Shown piece after piece: positions 33,921 through 43,231 of a stretch of DNA of 64,000 nt (position 1 is its first letter; every line of letters begins with the position of its first letter). The notes below the pieces were generated by a model that worked only from the letters and a program-made list of their open reading frames with translations, had not been told where the DNA came from and made no database searches. The position numbers were made by a program, and so were the translations under genes. The stretch comes from Bdellovibrio svalbardensis (GTDB taxonomy: Bacteria > Bdellovibrionota > Bdellovibrionia > Bdellovibrionales > Bdellovibrionaceae), in the NCBI RefSeq assembly GCF_029531655.1, contig NZ_JANRMI010000005.1, forward strand, positions 186,001-250,000, in the 5' to 3' direction.

Positions 33921-35918
33921 GTGGCTGGTTCTAAAATGTCTTTGCTTAAAAGATTACTACTGCCAATCATTGGCTTAAGTATTTTTATTTTAGGGACAAT
34001 GACAATTCTTTCCACTTGGAAAGCGCGAGATATGGTGATCGAAGATGCGAAAGATCGCCTGAACAAAGCCGGCAAATATCACGCGGCCATGATCCGCCGT
34101 GAGATTGAAAAATCAATGGTCATCTCAAGGATGATCGCCCTTCAGGCGCAGTCAGACATTAAAAGCAAACATCAGAATCGTGATGGCTTCATCTTGTCGT
34201 TAAAAGAATACGCTGAAGCCAACCCCAATTTGCTCGGAGCGTGGATTGGTTTTGAGCCGAATGCTTTCGATGGCCGGGACAGCGAATATGCAAATCAAAA
34301 GCTTCACGAAAAGACAGGTCGATTTATACCTTGGTGGGCTCGAGCTGCCTCCGGAGTCAAATACAGCCCGATGACAATCGAGGGCGAAGGCCCTCTTGAC
34401 AAAGCCGCCTATTACCGCATCCCGATGGATACGAAAAAAGAAGCTTTGATGGAACCATATATAGACACAGTTGATGGCCAAAAAGCGATGATGACCTCCA
34501 GCGTGGTTCCCGTCATGATAGATGGAAAAGCCGTCGGCGTAGCAGGATCAGATATTGGTCTAACTAAGGCCGCAGAATTTTTAAAGGAAGTGAAGCCCTA
34601 CCCAGGCAGCCAAGCGATTCTGCTCTCCTTCCGCGGGAACAATGTCGCGGGAACTGCTGAAGACAAGCTAACGAAAAAAGCTGAATTTGATTTCGACTCT
34701 GCAGCCATCTTTGAGGCGATCTCTAAGGGCCAGGAATATAATGTCGTCGCTAAAGATTCCAGCGGGCAGTCTTTCATGTATCTCGTGTCGCCAATCGAAG
34801 TCGGCAACACCGGGGAACCATGGGCGCTCATTATCAAAACTCCTGAAAGCGAAGTTCTGGCCGGCGTCGCAAGCCTGACCAATTTCCAAATTTTCGTAGC
34901 CATTGTCGGCATCATGGCTTTAGCAGGAACCGTCTTCTTCATTTCACGCGGCATCAGCAAAAATGTTTCAGCATTAAGCGGCGATCTTGAGAAGTCTGCT
35001 TCAAACGTCAACGACTCCATTGAACAGCTTTCAATTGCGGGAATGGGTCTTTCTCAGTCCTCCAGTGAATCGGCGGCCTCCCTGGAGGAAACTGTCGCGG
35101 CTCTTGAAGAACTGACCTCGATGGTAAAAATGAACTCTGATAACGCCAAACAGGCAGCTGCTCTTTCTTCGCGCAGCTCTGAGTCTGCGGTACAGGGCGA
35201 AGCCGAGATGAGTGCTTTGCTCGATTCAATGAAAGACATTTCTCAATCGTCCAAGAAAATCGAAGAGATCATCAACGTCATTGATGATATCGCTTTCCAA
35301 ACCAACTTACTGGCCCTCAATGCCTCCGTAGAGGCAGCCCGCGCCGGAGAACACGGAAAAGGTTTCGCCGTTGTCGCTGAGGCCGTCAGAACTTTGTCGC
35401 AAAGAGCTGCTGTAGCGGCAAAAGACATCACCACTTTGATCAAAGACTCTGTGGAGAAAATTGAGCGTGGAACAGACAAAGCTGACAAGTCTGGTGAAGT
35501 TTTAAAAGCCATCGTCACTTCCGTCAAAAAAGTGTCAGACCTCAATACCGAAATTTCAGCAGCCAGCGAAGAGCAGGCCACCGGAATTGCGCAGATTTCA
35601 AAAGCTATGAATCAATTGGACCAATCGGTTCAATCGAACGCGGCTTCGTCTGAGGAAATTGCCAGCACAGCGGAAGAAATTCGCTCTCAGTCCCGCATCA
35701 TGAGAAAAGTCACTGACGATCTCAAAGTTGTGGTTGAGGGAGGAAAAGGGGCTGAACTTGAAGCCCCACCAACACCTGCTCAAACGTCTTCAAAAAAGTT
35801 CGGAAAGCCTCAGGCGCAAAAGACTTTTGATCGCAAGCCGGCGGCAACTGCATCTACTTCCGTTAAAGACAATAAGTTCGAAGATCTATTGCCATTAAAT
35901 GACGATGAGGCAGCTTAA
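33921..35918 (+). CDS. Methyl-accepting chemotaxis protein with periplasmic Cache-type sensor
   Basis: A 665-residue chemoreceptor, starting with GTG after a strong GGAGG. TM1 is at about 14-34, a periplasmic sensor resembling dCache is at about 40-310 ([37 protein letters not shown]), and TM2 is at about 318-338. No HAMP domain is obvious. The signalling domain has the hairpin-tip sequence [24 protein letters not shown] and the methylation helices. It ends in a Pro/Ala/Lys-rich tail without a CheR-binding NWETF pentapeptide. It signals to CheA/CheW to steer the flagellum. The beta-barrel gene at 35970 follows in the same direction with no terminator between. Confidence 0.93.
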   Translation: MAGSKMSLLKRLLLPIIGLSIFILGTMTILSTWKARDMVIEDAKDRLNKAGKYHAAMIRREIEKSMVISRMIALQAQSDIKSKHQNRDGFILSLKEYAEANPNLLGAWIGFEPNAFDGRDSEYANQKLHEKTGRFIPWWARAASGVKYSPMTIEGEGPLDKAAYYRIPMDTKKEALMEPYIDTVDGQKAMMTSSVVPVMIDGKAVGVAGSDIGLTKAAEFLKEVKPYPGSQAILLSFRGNNVAGTAEDKLTKKAEFDFDSAAIFEAISKGQEYNVVAKDSSGQSFMYLVSPIEVGNTGEPWALIIKTPESEVLAGVASLTNFQIFVAIVGIMALAGTVFFISRGISKNVSALSGDLEKSASNVNDSIEQLSIAGMGLSQSSSESAASLEETVAALEELTSMVKMNSDNAKQAAALSSRSSESAVQGEAEMSALLDSMKDISQSSKKIEEIINVIDDIAFQTNLLALNASVEAARAGEHGKGFAVVAEAVRTLSQRAAVAAKDITTLIKDSVEKIERGTDKADKSGEVLKAIVTSVKKVSDLNTEISAASEEQATGIAQISKAMNQLDQSVQSNAASSEEIASTAEEIRSQSRIMRKVTDDLKVVVEGGKGAELEAPPTPAQTSSKKFGKPQAQKTFDRKPAATASTSVKDNKFEDLLPLNDDEAA

Positions 35919-35969
35919 AACCGAAAGTTATCCCAAAGGATCCATACTTAAAAACCGCAGGAGAAACCC

Positions 35970-37055
35970 TTGAAACTAACAACCATCACCCTAAACATAG
36001 CAACTCTTCTGTCGAGCGTTTCAGTTCATGCTGCAGATTTCGGAGGCGTCAAAGTAACCGGCGAAGCCTCCTTTGACTACAACTACCTCTCCTCTGGCGA
36101 CAATCGCTACCCCGCTGCGGGTGGTGCGTCGCCAGATACATATCGCTTTAACCAAGCACAGATTCTTATCAGCAAAGAGACAGACGAACTGTCGCTTCTA
36201 GCTCGACTTAACTACACTCCTGTCGACTATATGCAATCGAGCACCGCCTCAGGGAAAGCAAGTTTTGGATCTTTAGATCAACTTGAAGTCTATTACAAAG
36301 TCAGACCAGACTTTTCAATTGGCTTCGGACGTCTGAGCACAACCTTGGGCTTTGAATCCTGCTTGAAGACGGACAATATCTTTTACTCAAACACGGTGGC
36401 CTACCAGGGCATTGTGCCTGGATACGGTGAAGGGCTCAGAGCCAAATACACACCTGGTGAATGGCTGGCCTTAACACTGACCACCTACAACCGCAGCCCT
36501 TACGGTTCTTTTGGTGATGACAACACTCCAACAAAATCAACTGAGCTTTCGGCAACTGGAATACTGGGAACCTTTACTTGGTTTGCCGGCAGTGTCATGG
36601 GCACTGATGGAGACTCCTCCCCTACCACCCGAAAAGTTGAACGCCAAACTTCCAGCATCTGGTTCACAAATAAATTTTCAGATTCAATTGCTTTAAGTGG
36701 AACTTACGATTCAAGATCGCAAAAGCCCCAAGACGGTTCTTACACTTATGCACAGTCAGTTTCAGGTCAGCTCGCATACACCTCAGGAAAAAACACTCTG
36801 GCTGTACGCTATGAATCGGTATTGGGTGCTGGCGAACTGGACACTCTCAATGGCACAGCGTCTTCCAATTTCTATCCAGGGGCTGACAAAGTCCAAATTT
36901 GGTCTGCGAGTGAAAACTATCACCTAACAGAAAATCTCAAAGTTTTCTTGGAGTATCGTCACGACGATATTGATCAACCGGTTTTGAAAAACAGTGCTGG
37001 TGATGCAACGAAAGACCTTTACATGGTCACGCTCGGAGCTTTAGCTCACTTCTAG
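35970..37055 (+). CDS. Outer-membrane beta-barrel (porin-like) protein
   Basis: A 361-residue protein starting with TTG after AGGAG; signal peptide MKLTTITLNIATLLSSVSVHA. The mature chain begins with GVKVTGEASFDYNYL and shows many alternating amphipathic strands with Y/F girdles (GFGRLSTTLGFE, YRHDDIDQ). It ends in LGALAHF, with the C-terminal Phe of BamA substrates. It looks like the beta-barrel porin-2 (BBP2/OmpL-like) group. It probably forms a transcription unit with the chemoreceptor, an unusual pairing that may couple nutrient sensing and entry. Confidence 0.78.
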   Translation: MKLTTITLNIATLLSSVSVHAADFGGVKVTGEASFDYNYLSSGDNRYPAAGGASPDTYRFNQAQILISKETDELSLLARLNYTPVDYMQSSTASGKASFGSLDQLEVYYKVRPDFSIGFGRLSTTLGFESCLKTDNIFYSNTVAYQGIVPGYGEGLRAKYTPGEWLALTLTTYNRSPYGSFGDDNTPTKSTELSATGILGTFTWFAGSVMGTDGDSSPTTRKVERQTSSIWFTNKFSDSIALSGTYDSRSQKPQDGSYTYAQSVSGQLAYTSGKNTLAVRYESVLGAGELDTLNGTASSNFYPGADKVQIWSASENYHLTENLKVFLEYRHDDIDQPVLKNSAGDATKDLYMVTLGALAHF

Positions 37056-37078
37056 ATTTCTTATCGCAATTTTTCCAG

Positions 37079-37115
37079 AAGAAAAGCCGCAGCTTGAAAC
37101 TGCGGCTTTTCTTAT
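37079..37115. terminator. Terminator between convergent porin and pilin genes
   Basis: AAAAGCCGCAG, 7-nt loop, CTGCGGCTTTT. A- and T-rich flanks on both sides allow action on either strand. Confidence 0.88.
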
Positions 37116-37133
37116 TAAAAAGGTTCATTGCCT

Positions 37134-38033
37134 TTACGGATTGACCTGCACCTGAAAGCTAGAAATATCCGAAAGATTATTAGCCTCACCAGTATCATTG
37201 ACTTGAAGATCAATTTTGGCAGTTCCTATTTTAATTGCTTCTAAAATTGCCATCGCAGTGCCATTAATAAATCCATAACAAGTCACCTTCACAACGGATG
37301 GATCAGAAGACAGGCAAGAGTTGAATAGCAAATCCTGATTTTCCTGTGCATGCCCCGAATTTGCATAGACAGGCACCCTCAACTTCTGTCCCACATTTAA
37401 AGTTTGGGCAGCGGTGGGATTGACGAGGGGTTTCGCGTTACTGACTGGAGCATAGTGAATCCGTAAATTGCGATCTTTTAGAGGAACCGTCGCGCCATTC
37501 GACTTGATCTGAAGATCCAAGATAAATAACTCAGCTTTATCGCAACTTTCCAAACTGCCAGGACATACCGATGAAAAAGAACCGGTAATTTCGTAAATAC
37601 AATTCTGACCGGCAGTCACGCACAACTCCCCTTGCGCCGTGTACAGAGCTGGTTTGCTTGATGTTCCCACCAGACGCCGACGTAGAGATAAATTTGGGTT
37701 CGTATCCGTGCTGTCTAAAATAACGAATTCGTTAGATTCCAAAGTCGAACAACAATCTCCCGCACAAGCCCCTAGCGATCCCCCATAGGTGCAAACTCTC
37801 AACTTGTCGTTTTCTGGAGTCAGGGCCAGGCTGCTGATGAAATCAGAATTGCCGTTAATGCGATCAGTGAGTTGATACCAACTAAGCGCTCGACTGGATG
37901 AATCTTGAAATTTATGTATGTAATCTTGGAGATTGGCTAAAAGAGTTCCGCAAGCCAGCGTCAGTACGCTGACGATCAACAAGGCCACCAAGACCTCAAC
38001 AAGAGTAAAGCCTTGGACTTTGGAAGGCCTCAT
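37134..38033 (-). CDS. Minor pilin, PilV-like, with C-terminal cysteine-rich module
   Basis: A 299-residue type IV prepilin: leader MRPSKVQG, cut before FTLVEVLVALLIVS, with Glu5 present. After the helix, the ectodomain has LGACAGDCC, CPGSLESCDKAELF and a C-terminal beta domain (about 215-299) similar to a bacterial Ig-like fold. The same elements occur in the protein encoded at 40084. It is the third gene of an overlapping three-gene operon (4-nt ATGA overlap with the vWA pilin). Minor pilins of this kind prime pilus assembly and sit at the tip. Confidence 0.8.
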   Translation of the reverse strand: MRPSKVQGFTLVEVLVALLIVSVLTLACGTLLANLQDYIHKFQDSSSRALSWYQLTDRINGNSDFISSLALTPENDKLRVCTYGGSLGACAGDCCSTLESNEFVILDSTDTNPNLSLRRRLVGTSSKPALYTAQGELCVTAGQNCIYEITGSFSSVCPGSLESCDKAELFILDLQIKSNGATVPLKDRNLRIHYAPVSNAKPLVNPTAAQTLNVGQKLRVPVYANSGHAQENQDLLFNSCLSSDPSVVKVTCYGFINGTAMAILEAIKIGTAKIDLQVNDTGEANNLSDISSFQVQVNP

Positions 38034-40087
38034 TGAGTGAAAACCTTCACGACATCGGTCGATTGTAGATAGCCAGAATTAAAAATGAGCGTGTTATTAA
38101 AAAGTCGATAGTCCAAATCCTTCACCGGATTCAAGGTCGCGCCTCCTCGCACAACCTCAACAGACTTCAAAGATCCCGCGACAGAGGCTGGCAGAGTAAT
38201 ATCATCTTTTCCCAAATTATTTAAAAACGCCTGAGTCAATGAGGAGATTTTAGAACTGTAGTCATTGCTACAAATCGATACCACTTCGCCCTGCACCCCA
38301 GATAGATTGACCAGCTTTTCATATTTAGTTCCGTAAGCGGCCCCGGTAGTTAAAGGACACGTGCTACTTTGATCAGAGGGATGAATTACCGGAACAAAAT
38401 AAACATTTTTAGAAGAGTTCTTTTCTGCAACGCTCTCAATGATGGCCAGCGCCGCATCCTGAGCCATGTAGGCCTGCGATGTCCAGCTTACCATTGGCAC
38501 AACCCCTTCCCACTTCAGAAAACTACTGCCTACAGAACCACTCTGCCGATAGCATGTAGCTGGAACGTAATGGGGAAATGCCACAAGCAGGGACGCTTCC
38601 TCATTAAGGCAAACATCTGGATTTGAGGACTGCTTCAGGACAAATGGAGACTGAGTGACCGCACACTTCGAGACGGTATAGGTGCCTGAATAAACTAAAT
38701 TCGTACTGTTCCAAGATATAAGAACTGATTTAATTTTATCGGCAAATAGTGGTGCCTTGCTCATACAATCATCGCCTACTTTTGCAAAGGAATCATATAC
38801 AGAAAAAGGAATCGACACAGATCTTTGCAAGGTCGCTGGCGCACCATCCACTGTGGCATCCGCCATAACCGTAAAGCTGTTCCACTGACGATCACCCCAA
38901 TAGGTATAGGGAGTGACATGAACTTCGTTCTTAGATGTCACCGAAGAGAAGCAATCATTGAATATGTCCACGGCACCAGGCGCTACAGCCCCAGCAATAT
39001 TACCAACAAAATGAGTTTCATCATCTTCATTGGTAAGCAGCATAACGACCGTTGGCGTTTGAGCATCCACAGGAATTATTTGATCATTGGATTTAATAAT
39101 ATGAAGGATCTGGCAAAAAGCATTATCAGTTGTCGTTGCTGCTGGCGATGAAAACAACTTATCAACGCGAGCATTTAAAGCCGTCAACTTCGTGGATTTC
39201 AAATCCGAAGTATCCGACGATGAAAAATCCACCATCCCATAGTAGCTACTTCCCGAGGTCCAGAGTGGCATAAAATTAAAGCTCCGAACCTGCTCATCAA
39301 AAAAAGTCGTACCATCTGCAAGGGTTAAGAATTCAGCGAAGGATAAATCCTTCCTCACTCCACCTGGCATTATATAGCGATTTGACTTGAGAAACGTATT
39401 CGTAGAAAGTCCCAATGTATAAATCCCCACCCTGGCATTAAGACCACTCAACGCCGTGGTCAATCCACTCAATGCGGTTTTAACCCGATCCTTGGCATAA
39501 AGAAGGCTGTTGGAGTTATCCAAGAACAACAAGACATTTACATTTCGACCGGGAGAAATACTGGCATCAGGAATGAAGGTTGATACGTTGTTGATCTCTG
39601 GAACAACCATTGCGGTTTTTTCCAGAACATAGCTGGTCCCGCCCGGGCTCAGAACCTCCGTCTTAACTTTCACTACAAAATACTCGGCTTGGTCACAGCT
39701 AGTCTGATTCAGAGGGCAGTGCACGCGAAATGACAGGGTGTTATTGACGGCATCAGACAAAGATCCGCTAATACTGCGAAGAGGCTTTTCAGTTTCCAAA
39801 TCCATGGCTGTTAATGGGTAGTCCCGATTGGTATCGCATTCTACCTGATCTGCCTCTATACACTCTTTGAGATATTTATTTTGAGTGAATTTCGCGAGAT
39901 GACCGAAATACACGGGACGAGTCATATGCACGATCATCTGCTCATTCTCAATATTCCTTCCAATTTCCGACATGAGATGATCATGACCTTTTTCGACAAC
40001 ACCAAATAGCCTCAAACTCCCAAAAGATAGAATCCCAAAAATGGCCATGCCCATTAAAACTTCAATAATAGTAAAACCCCGGTTCAT
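38030..40087 (-). CDS. PilW-like minor pilin carrying a von Willebrand factor A domain
   Basis: 685 residues. The prepilin leader is very short (MNRG), followed by FTIIEVLMGMAIFGILS with Glu5. Residues about 120-150 share the SCDQAEYF motif with the two flanking pilins. From about 183 a vWA domain begins: NVLLFLDNSNS gives the metal-site D190-x-S192-x-S194, a later TTTDN (about 318-322) could supply the threonine, and MLLTNEDDE (about 349-357) the acidic residue. The domain seems enlarged by inserts. vWA modules bind ligands through a metal ion. In many species this job at the pilus tip belongs to PilY1; here it is fused to a pilin. Confidence 0.8.
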   Translation of the reverse strand: MNRGFTIIEVLMGMAIFGILSFGSLRLFGVVEKGHDHLMSEIGRNIENEQMIVHMTRPVYFGHLAKFTQNKYLKECIEADQVECDTNRDYPLTAMDLETEKPLRSISGSLSDAVNNTLSFRVHCPLNQTSCDQAEYFVVKVKTEVLSPGGTSYVLEKTAMVVPEINNVSTFIPDASISPGRNVNVLLFLDNSNSLLYAKDRVKTALSGLTTALSGLNARVGIYTLGLSTNTFLKSNRYIMPGGVRKDLSFAEFLTLADGTTFFDEQVRSFNFMPLWTSGSSYYGMVDFSSSDTSDLKSTKLTALNARVDKLFSSPAATTTDNAFCQILHIIKSNDQIIPVDAQTPTVVMLLTNEDDETHFVGNIAGAVAPGAVDIFNDCFSSVTSKNEVHVTPYTYWGDRQWNSFTVMADATVDGAPATLQRSVSIPFSVYDSFAKVGDDCMSKAPLFADKIKSVLISWNSTNLVYSGTYTVSKCAVTQSPFVLKQSSNPDVCLNEEASLLVAFPHYVPATCYRQSGSVGSSFLKWEGVVPMVSWTSQAYMAQDAALAIIESVAEKNSSKNVYFVPVIHPSDQSSTCPLTTGAAYGTKYEKLVNLSGVQGEVVSICSNDYSSKISSLTQAFLNNLGKDDITLPASVAGSLKSVEVVRGGATLNPVKDLDYRLFNNTLIFNSGYLQSTDVVKVFTQ

Positions 40088-41028
40088 GGATTCACCACCA
40101 CGTTAAATGTTTGAATCTTGGACAAGAAGTTTGTAAGACCGCCATCATTTATTTGCAGCTGGATCGTCGCGGTGCCAACGGCCACAGGAGTCAACACCAA
40201 CTGTCCAACACCCCCCACAAAGGCTTGGCACTGAATCTTCACCACAGAGTCATTGCTGCTGGAACATTGCTCGAACTTGAAATTCTGAACTTCCGACGGA
40301 TGACCAGGATCTCCAGAAACGGGAATTGTTAAAGGCAGCGCCACCTGAAGAGTTTGATCCGGCACCACGGGCAGAGAAGGACGATAGTTCACCTTGGGGA
40401 AATAAAAGGACACAAAATCCCTCGCCTTCAATTGAGAATAGGCAGGAGTCGGCACCATCTGAATTGTCACCGATAAGTACTCTGCATGATCACAACTGCC
40501 TGCACCACCAGGACAGTGAGCCGTAAAAGTAGATGTTAATCCATACACACAACTTGAAGAATCGGGTAACAGACAAAGATTTCCGGCAGAATCATAGTAA
40601 ACTGAATTGCCGGGTGCGCCGCTCAAGGTTCGTTTTGCCGCGACATCCGGATTCGTATCTAAGGGGTCTTTGAAAAAGAAGCCTTGAGAGATATTCCCCT
40701 GACAACAATTTTCAGAGCATGCGCCAAGAGCCCCTCCCTCCAGGCAGACATGCAAAGCTGTATTTTTAGCAAGAAAGAGAGAGCTTTCTGACAGCGATTT
40801 CGTTGTTGAAAGCATTTCGTGAATCGCATTTAACGAAAAAGTTCGACCGCCCCGTTTCTTAATAGACTGCATATCATCAACATAAGCCTTGGAAGTACCC
40901 ATCATACTTAAAGCCAAGGCGCCAATGAAGACGGCCATTGCCAGCATATACCCCATGATAGAGCCTCTTTGCCCCAGCCGAAGAGGACGGAACCTTGGGG
41001 GCTTCTGTCTAATTTTATGCAATTTCAT
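40084..41028 (-). CDS. PilX/GspK-like minor pilin without Glu5
   Basis: 314 residues, with GGGAGG before the ATG. A 22-residue basic leader ends in QRG, followed by SIMGYMLAMAVFIGALALSMM, a pilin helix without the usual Glu5, as in PilX or GspK tip subunits. The ectodomain is paralogous to that of the 37134 protein: LGACSENCC, DTNPDVAAKRTLSG, CPGGAGSCDHAEYL, and an Ig-like C-terminal domain ending VVVNP (the other ends VQVNP). It is the first gene of the operon and overlaps the vWA pilin by 4 nt. Gene order X-W-V is the reverse of the Pseudomonas pilV-W-X order. Confidence 0.75.
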   Translation of the reverse strand: MKLHKIRQKPPRFRPLRLGQRGSIMGYMLAMAVFIGALALSMMGTSKAYVDDMQSIKKRGGRTFSLNAIHEMLSTTKSLSESSLFLAKNTALHVCLEGGALGACSENCCQGNISQGFFFKDPLDTNPDVAAKRTLSGAPGNSVYYDSAGNLCLLPDSSSCVYGLTSTFTAHCPGGAGSCDHAEYLSVTIQMVPTPAYSQLKARDFVSFYFPKVNYRPSLPVVPDQTLQVALPLTIPVSGDPGHPSEVQNFKFEQCSSSNDSVVKIQCQAFVGGVGQLVLTPVAVGTATIQLQINDGGLTNFLSKIQTFNVVVNP

Positions 41029-41222
41029 AGAGCCCTCCCTTCCGATTTTTAAACGAGATACTCCAGAGAATTCTTCGGCATTTTTATATCAGATGAAAAC
41101 TCGGAATCAGATCTTTCCGATGCATGTCACTAAATGAGATGCAACAACACTCCAAACAACTCATTAATTGCACTGAGGCAAAAGTTGACGGCCTTAAGAT
41201 CCATATTTATAAAATTTCTGTC

Positions 41223-41831
41223 ATGACAGAACAAAAGAACGCAAATTTTGAAATATATTGTGGAGTGGTGATTGCAGTTTTTGCCGCAATCATGGCGGTG
41301 AGTGATCTCTTGGCTGGGAAATATGGTGATGATGAAATCATCGGTACCAATGAAAAAGCCGCGGCCTATATGTGGTATCAAACCAAAAGCATTAAAGAGA
41401 CACTGGTAGAGGGTGAAAAGTCCCTTCTAGAAAGCTTAAAAGATGCAGGAGCCCTAAAGTCCGGCACAGAGAAAGCCATCGACAGTCACTTGGCTTCTTT
41501 GGAAAAGAAAATTCAAAGATACAAAAAAGAAAAGACCGAAATTCTCAAGGGTTCGCAAACAGTCGGTCCGGAAAACTGGGTGCAAGACATCAATGGCCAG
41601 CTGGGAAAAATCATCGGCGCTCAAGAGACTGAAGCTCACCTGGCATCACTTTCTATTGCCGGAGACCGCTTCGACATGTCGAGTTTGTTCTTTCAACTGT
41701 GCCTCGTCCTTGGAGCCATGAGCTTGATTCTTAAGAGTTCAAAGCTGCAGCTCGTATTCTTTTCGGGGATGTGCGTGCTCGGGCTCTTGGGAGCGGGCAT
41801 TTCTCTTTGGGCCTATCTAGGCGTTGCTTAA
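41223..41831 (+). CDS. DUF4337-like membrane protein
   Basis: Taking the ATG at 41223 gives 202 residues: a short N-terminus (MTEQKNANFEIY) then TM1 (about 13-30). A Y-x-W/Y-Y-Q-x-K-S-I-K signature follows (AAAYMWYQTKSIKE), then a soluble charged stretch and two further TM segments at the C-terminus. This matches the DUF4337 layout. An in-frame ATG at 41124 would add 33 residues without a ribosome site; start uncertain. It is divergent from the minor-pilin operon. Function of the family is unknown. Confidence 0.7.
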   Translation: MTEQKNANFEIYCGVVIAVFAAIMAVSDLLAGKYGDDEIIGTNEKAAAYMWYQTKSIKETLVEGEKSLLESLKDAGALKSGTEKAIDSHLASLEKKIQRYKKEKTEILKGSQTVGPENWVQDINGQLGKIIGAQETEAHLASLSIAGDRFDMSSLFFQLCLVLGAMSLILKSSKLQLVFFSGMCVLGLLGAGISLWAYLGVA

Positions 41832-41868
41832 ATAAAAAGCCCTTGCTGAATAAATCCGGCAAGGGCTC
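41831..41868 (-). terminator. Rho-independent terminator for pmbA/tldD
   Basis: On the minus strand AGCCCTTGC pairs with GCAAGGGCT and runs into TTTTTATTT. It sits between convergent genes. Confidence 0.85.
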
Positions 41869-41890
41869 TCTAGCAATTTCATCTTAAACT

Positions 41891-43231
41891 CTAAGCACCA
41901 GCAAAGCTTAAAGACTTCACAAGAACATCCGGGGCAATCAAAGAATTCCCTTCTTTGTTGTACTCATTGCCAAGCTCATCAATATCGCGAAGCAAATCCA
42001 AAACATTTCCTGACATCACAAATTGATCGACGGGCCCCATGCACTTGCCATTCTCATATAGAAAGCCTTCCGCCGGCATAGAGAAATCCCCTGTGGACTC
42101 TTTGAAGCCTGAATGCAGGGCACCTGAGAACTCCATTAAATGAACGACTTTGTCGTACTTTGAAAGCAGCTCTGGCAATGTCTTGTCACCTTTCGCAACA
42201 ATCATATTTGTGGGTCCGATATCCATTGCCGAAGCCGGACTGCGAGCCGCATGCGCTGTATGCGGCAAGTTCATTTTTTTCGCGTACTCCAAATTGGTTA
42301 GATAATTTTTCAGAACCCCATTTTCAAAAAGCACCGTTGTCTGTGAAGGCGCCCCCTCTGAATCAAAAGGTCGCACAGAAGTACCGCGCACATTAAGAGC
42401 ATCATCGATCAGTTGAAATTTTTCACTGGCAATCTTTTGCCCCAGCTTGCCCTTAAGCAAAGACTTGTTCTCATGGACTTCTTTTGCCGACAAATAACCA
42501 GAGATCATGGTCAAAATCGTTGTGAACTGCTCACGATCAATCACCACGGCATAGTTCCCCGTCTTCAACTTCTGTGCACCTAAACGCGAGATCGATTTAC
42601 GAACGCCTTCTTCAGCCACTTCTTTAGCATCAATGTCTTTAAAAGATCGAGCAAAGAATCCCTCACCGTCCATTTTCGAAGACTCACCCTCTTTAGCCAA
42701 AGGGTAAGCATATCCTGTATAATAATTTTGCTTAAATTCCTGATCCAGTCCTTCAGAATTTAAAACACGTCTAAAGCTGATACTTTCATTAAACCCGCAA
42801 TAGGGAACTGACTGAATACGAGCATCCGCATTTAAGCAGCATTCCTCCAGGGATCTCGCCACTTCCATTTTTTTATCCATCGGAATCTCTTCCGGATTAA
42901 AAAGATTCAAAGATGGAATCACTTGCGGCTTCACCAATGGCACTTCAACAGCGTCTTCAGACTGAACCGTCTTTGCATTGTTCAAGGCATCGTTATAGGT
43001 GCGCAACAAAGCTTCTAAGGAAAGATTTTCTGTATAAGCATACCCTTGATTCGCCCCCAGAATCACACGCAAGCCTGCCATTTGGGATTGCGTCGATTCA
43101 AACTTCTCCAGCTTCTTTTGCTGGAAACCCAACTTGAGCGATTCCCCACCAGAAATTAGCATTTCCACTTTTGCGCCATCGCGCTGAGCTTCACTGACAA
43201 TCTTTTGGAAATTTTCTTTGATTGCATCCAT
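41891..43231 (-). CDS. pmbA: TldE/PmbA-family metalloprotease partner subunit
   Basis: From the ATG at 43231, overlapping the tldD stop as TAATG, the protein has 446 residues (E. coli PmbA 450). It shows the family layout, with RVILGANQGYAYTENLS and the late PAEGFLYENGK, but lacks HExxxH. TldD and TldE/PmbA form a heterodimer in which TldD carries zinc; it degrades unfolded peptides and matures some modified peptides such as microcins. No peptide precursor gene is obvious nearby. An upstream start at 43321 is possible but lies inside tldD. Confidence 0.92.
   Translation of the reverse strand: MDAIKENFQKIVSEAQRDGAKVEMLISGGESLKLGFQQKKLEKFESTQSQMAGLRVILGANQGYAYTENLSLEALLRTYNDALNNAKTVQSEDAVEVPLVKPQVIPSLNLFNPEEIPMDKKMEVARSLEECCLNADARIQSVPYCGFNESISFRRVLNSEGLDQEFKQNYYTGYAYPLAKEGESSKMDGEGFFARSFKDIDAKEVAEEGVRKSISRLGAQKLKTGNYAVVIDREQFTTILTMISGYLSAKEVHENKSLLKGKLGQKIASEKFQLIDDALNVRGTSVRPFDSEGAPSQTTVLFENGVLKNYLTNLEYAKKMNLPHTAHAARSPASAMDIGPTNMIVAKGDKTLPELLSKYDKVVHLMEFSGALHSGFKESTGDFSMPAEGFLYENGKCMGPVDQFVMSGNVLDLLRDIDELGNEYNKEGNSLIAPDVLVKSLSFAGA

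Noticed and set aside
41124-41222. Upstream extension of the DUF4337-like protein
   Set aside because: No ribosome site, and family members start just before the first membrane segment.
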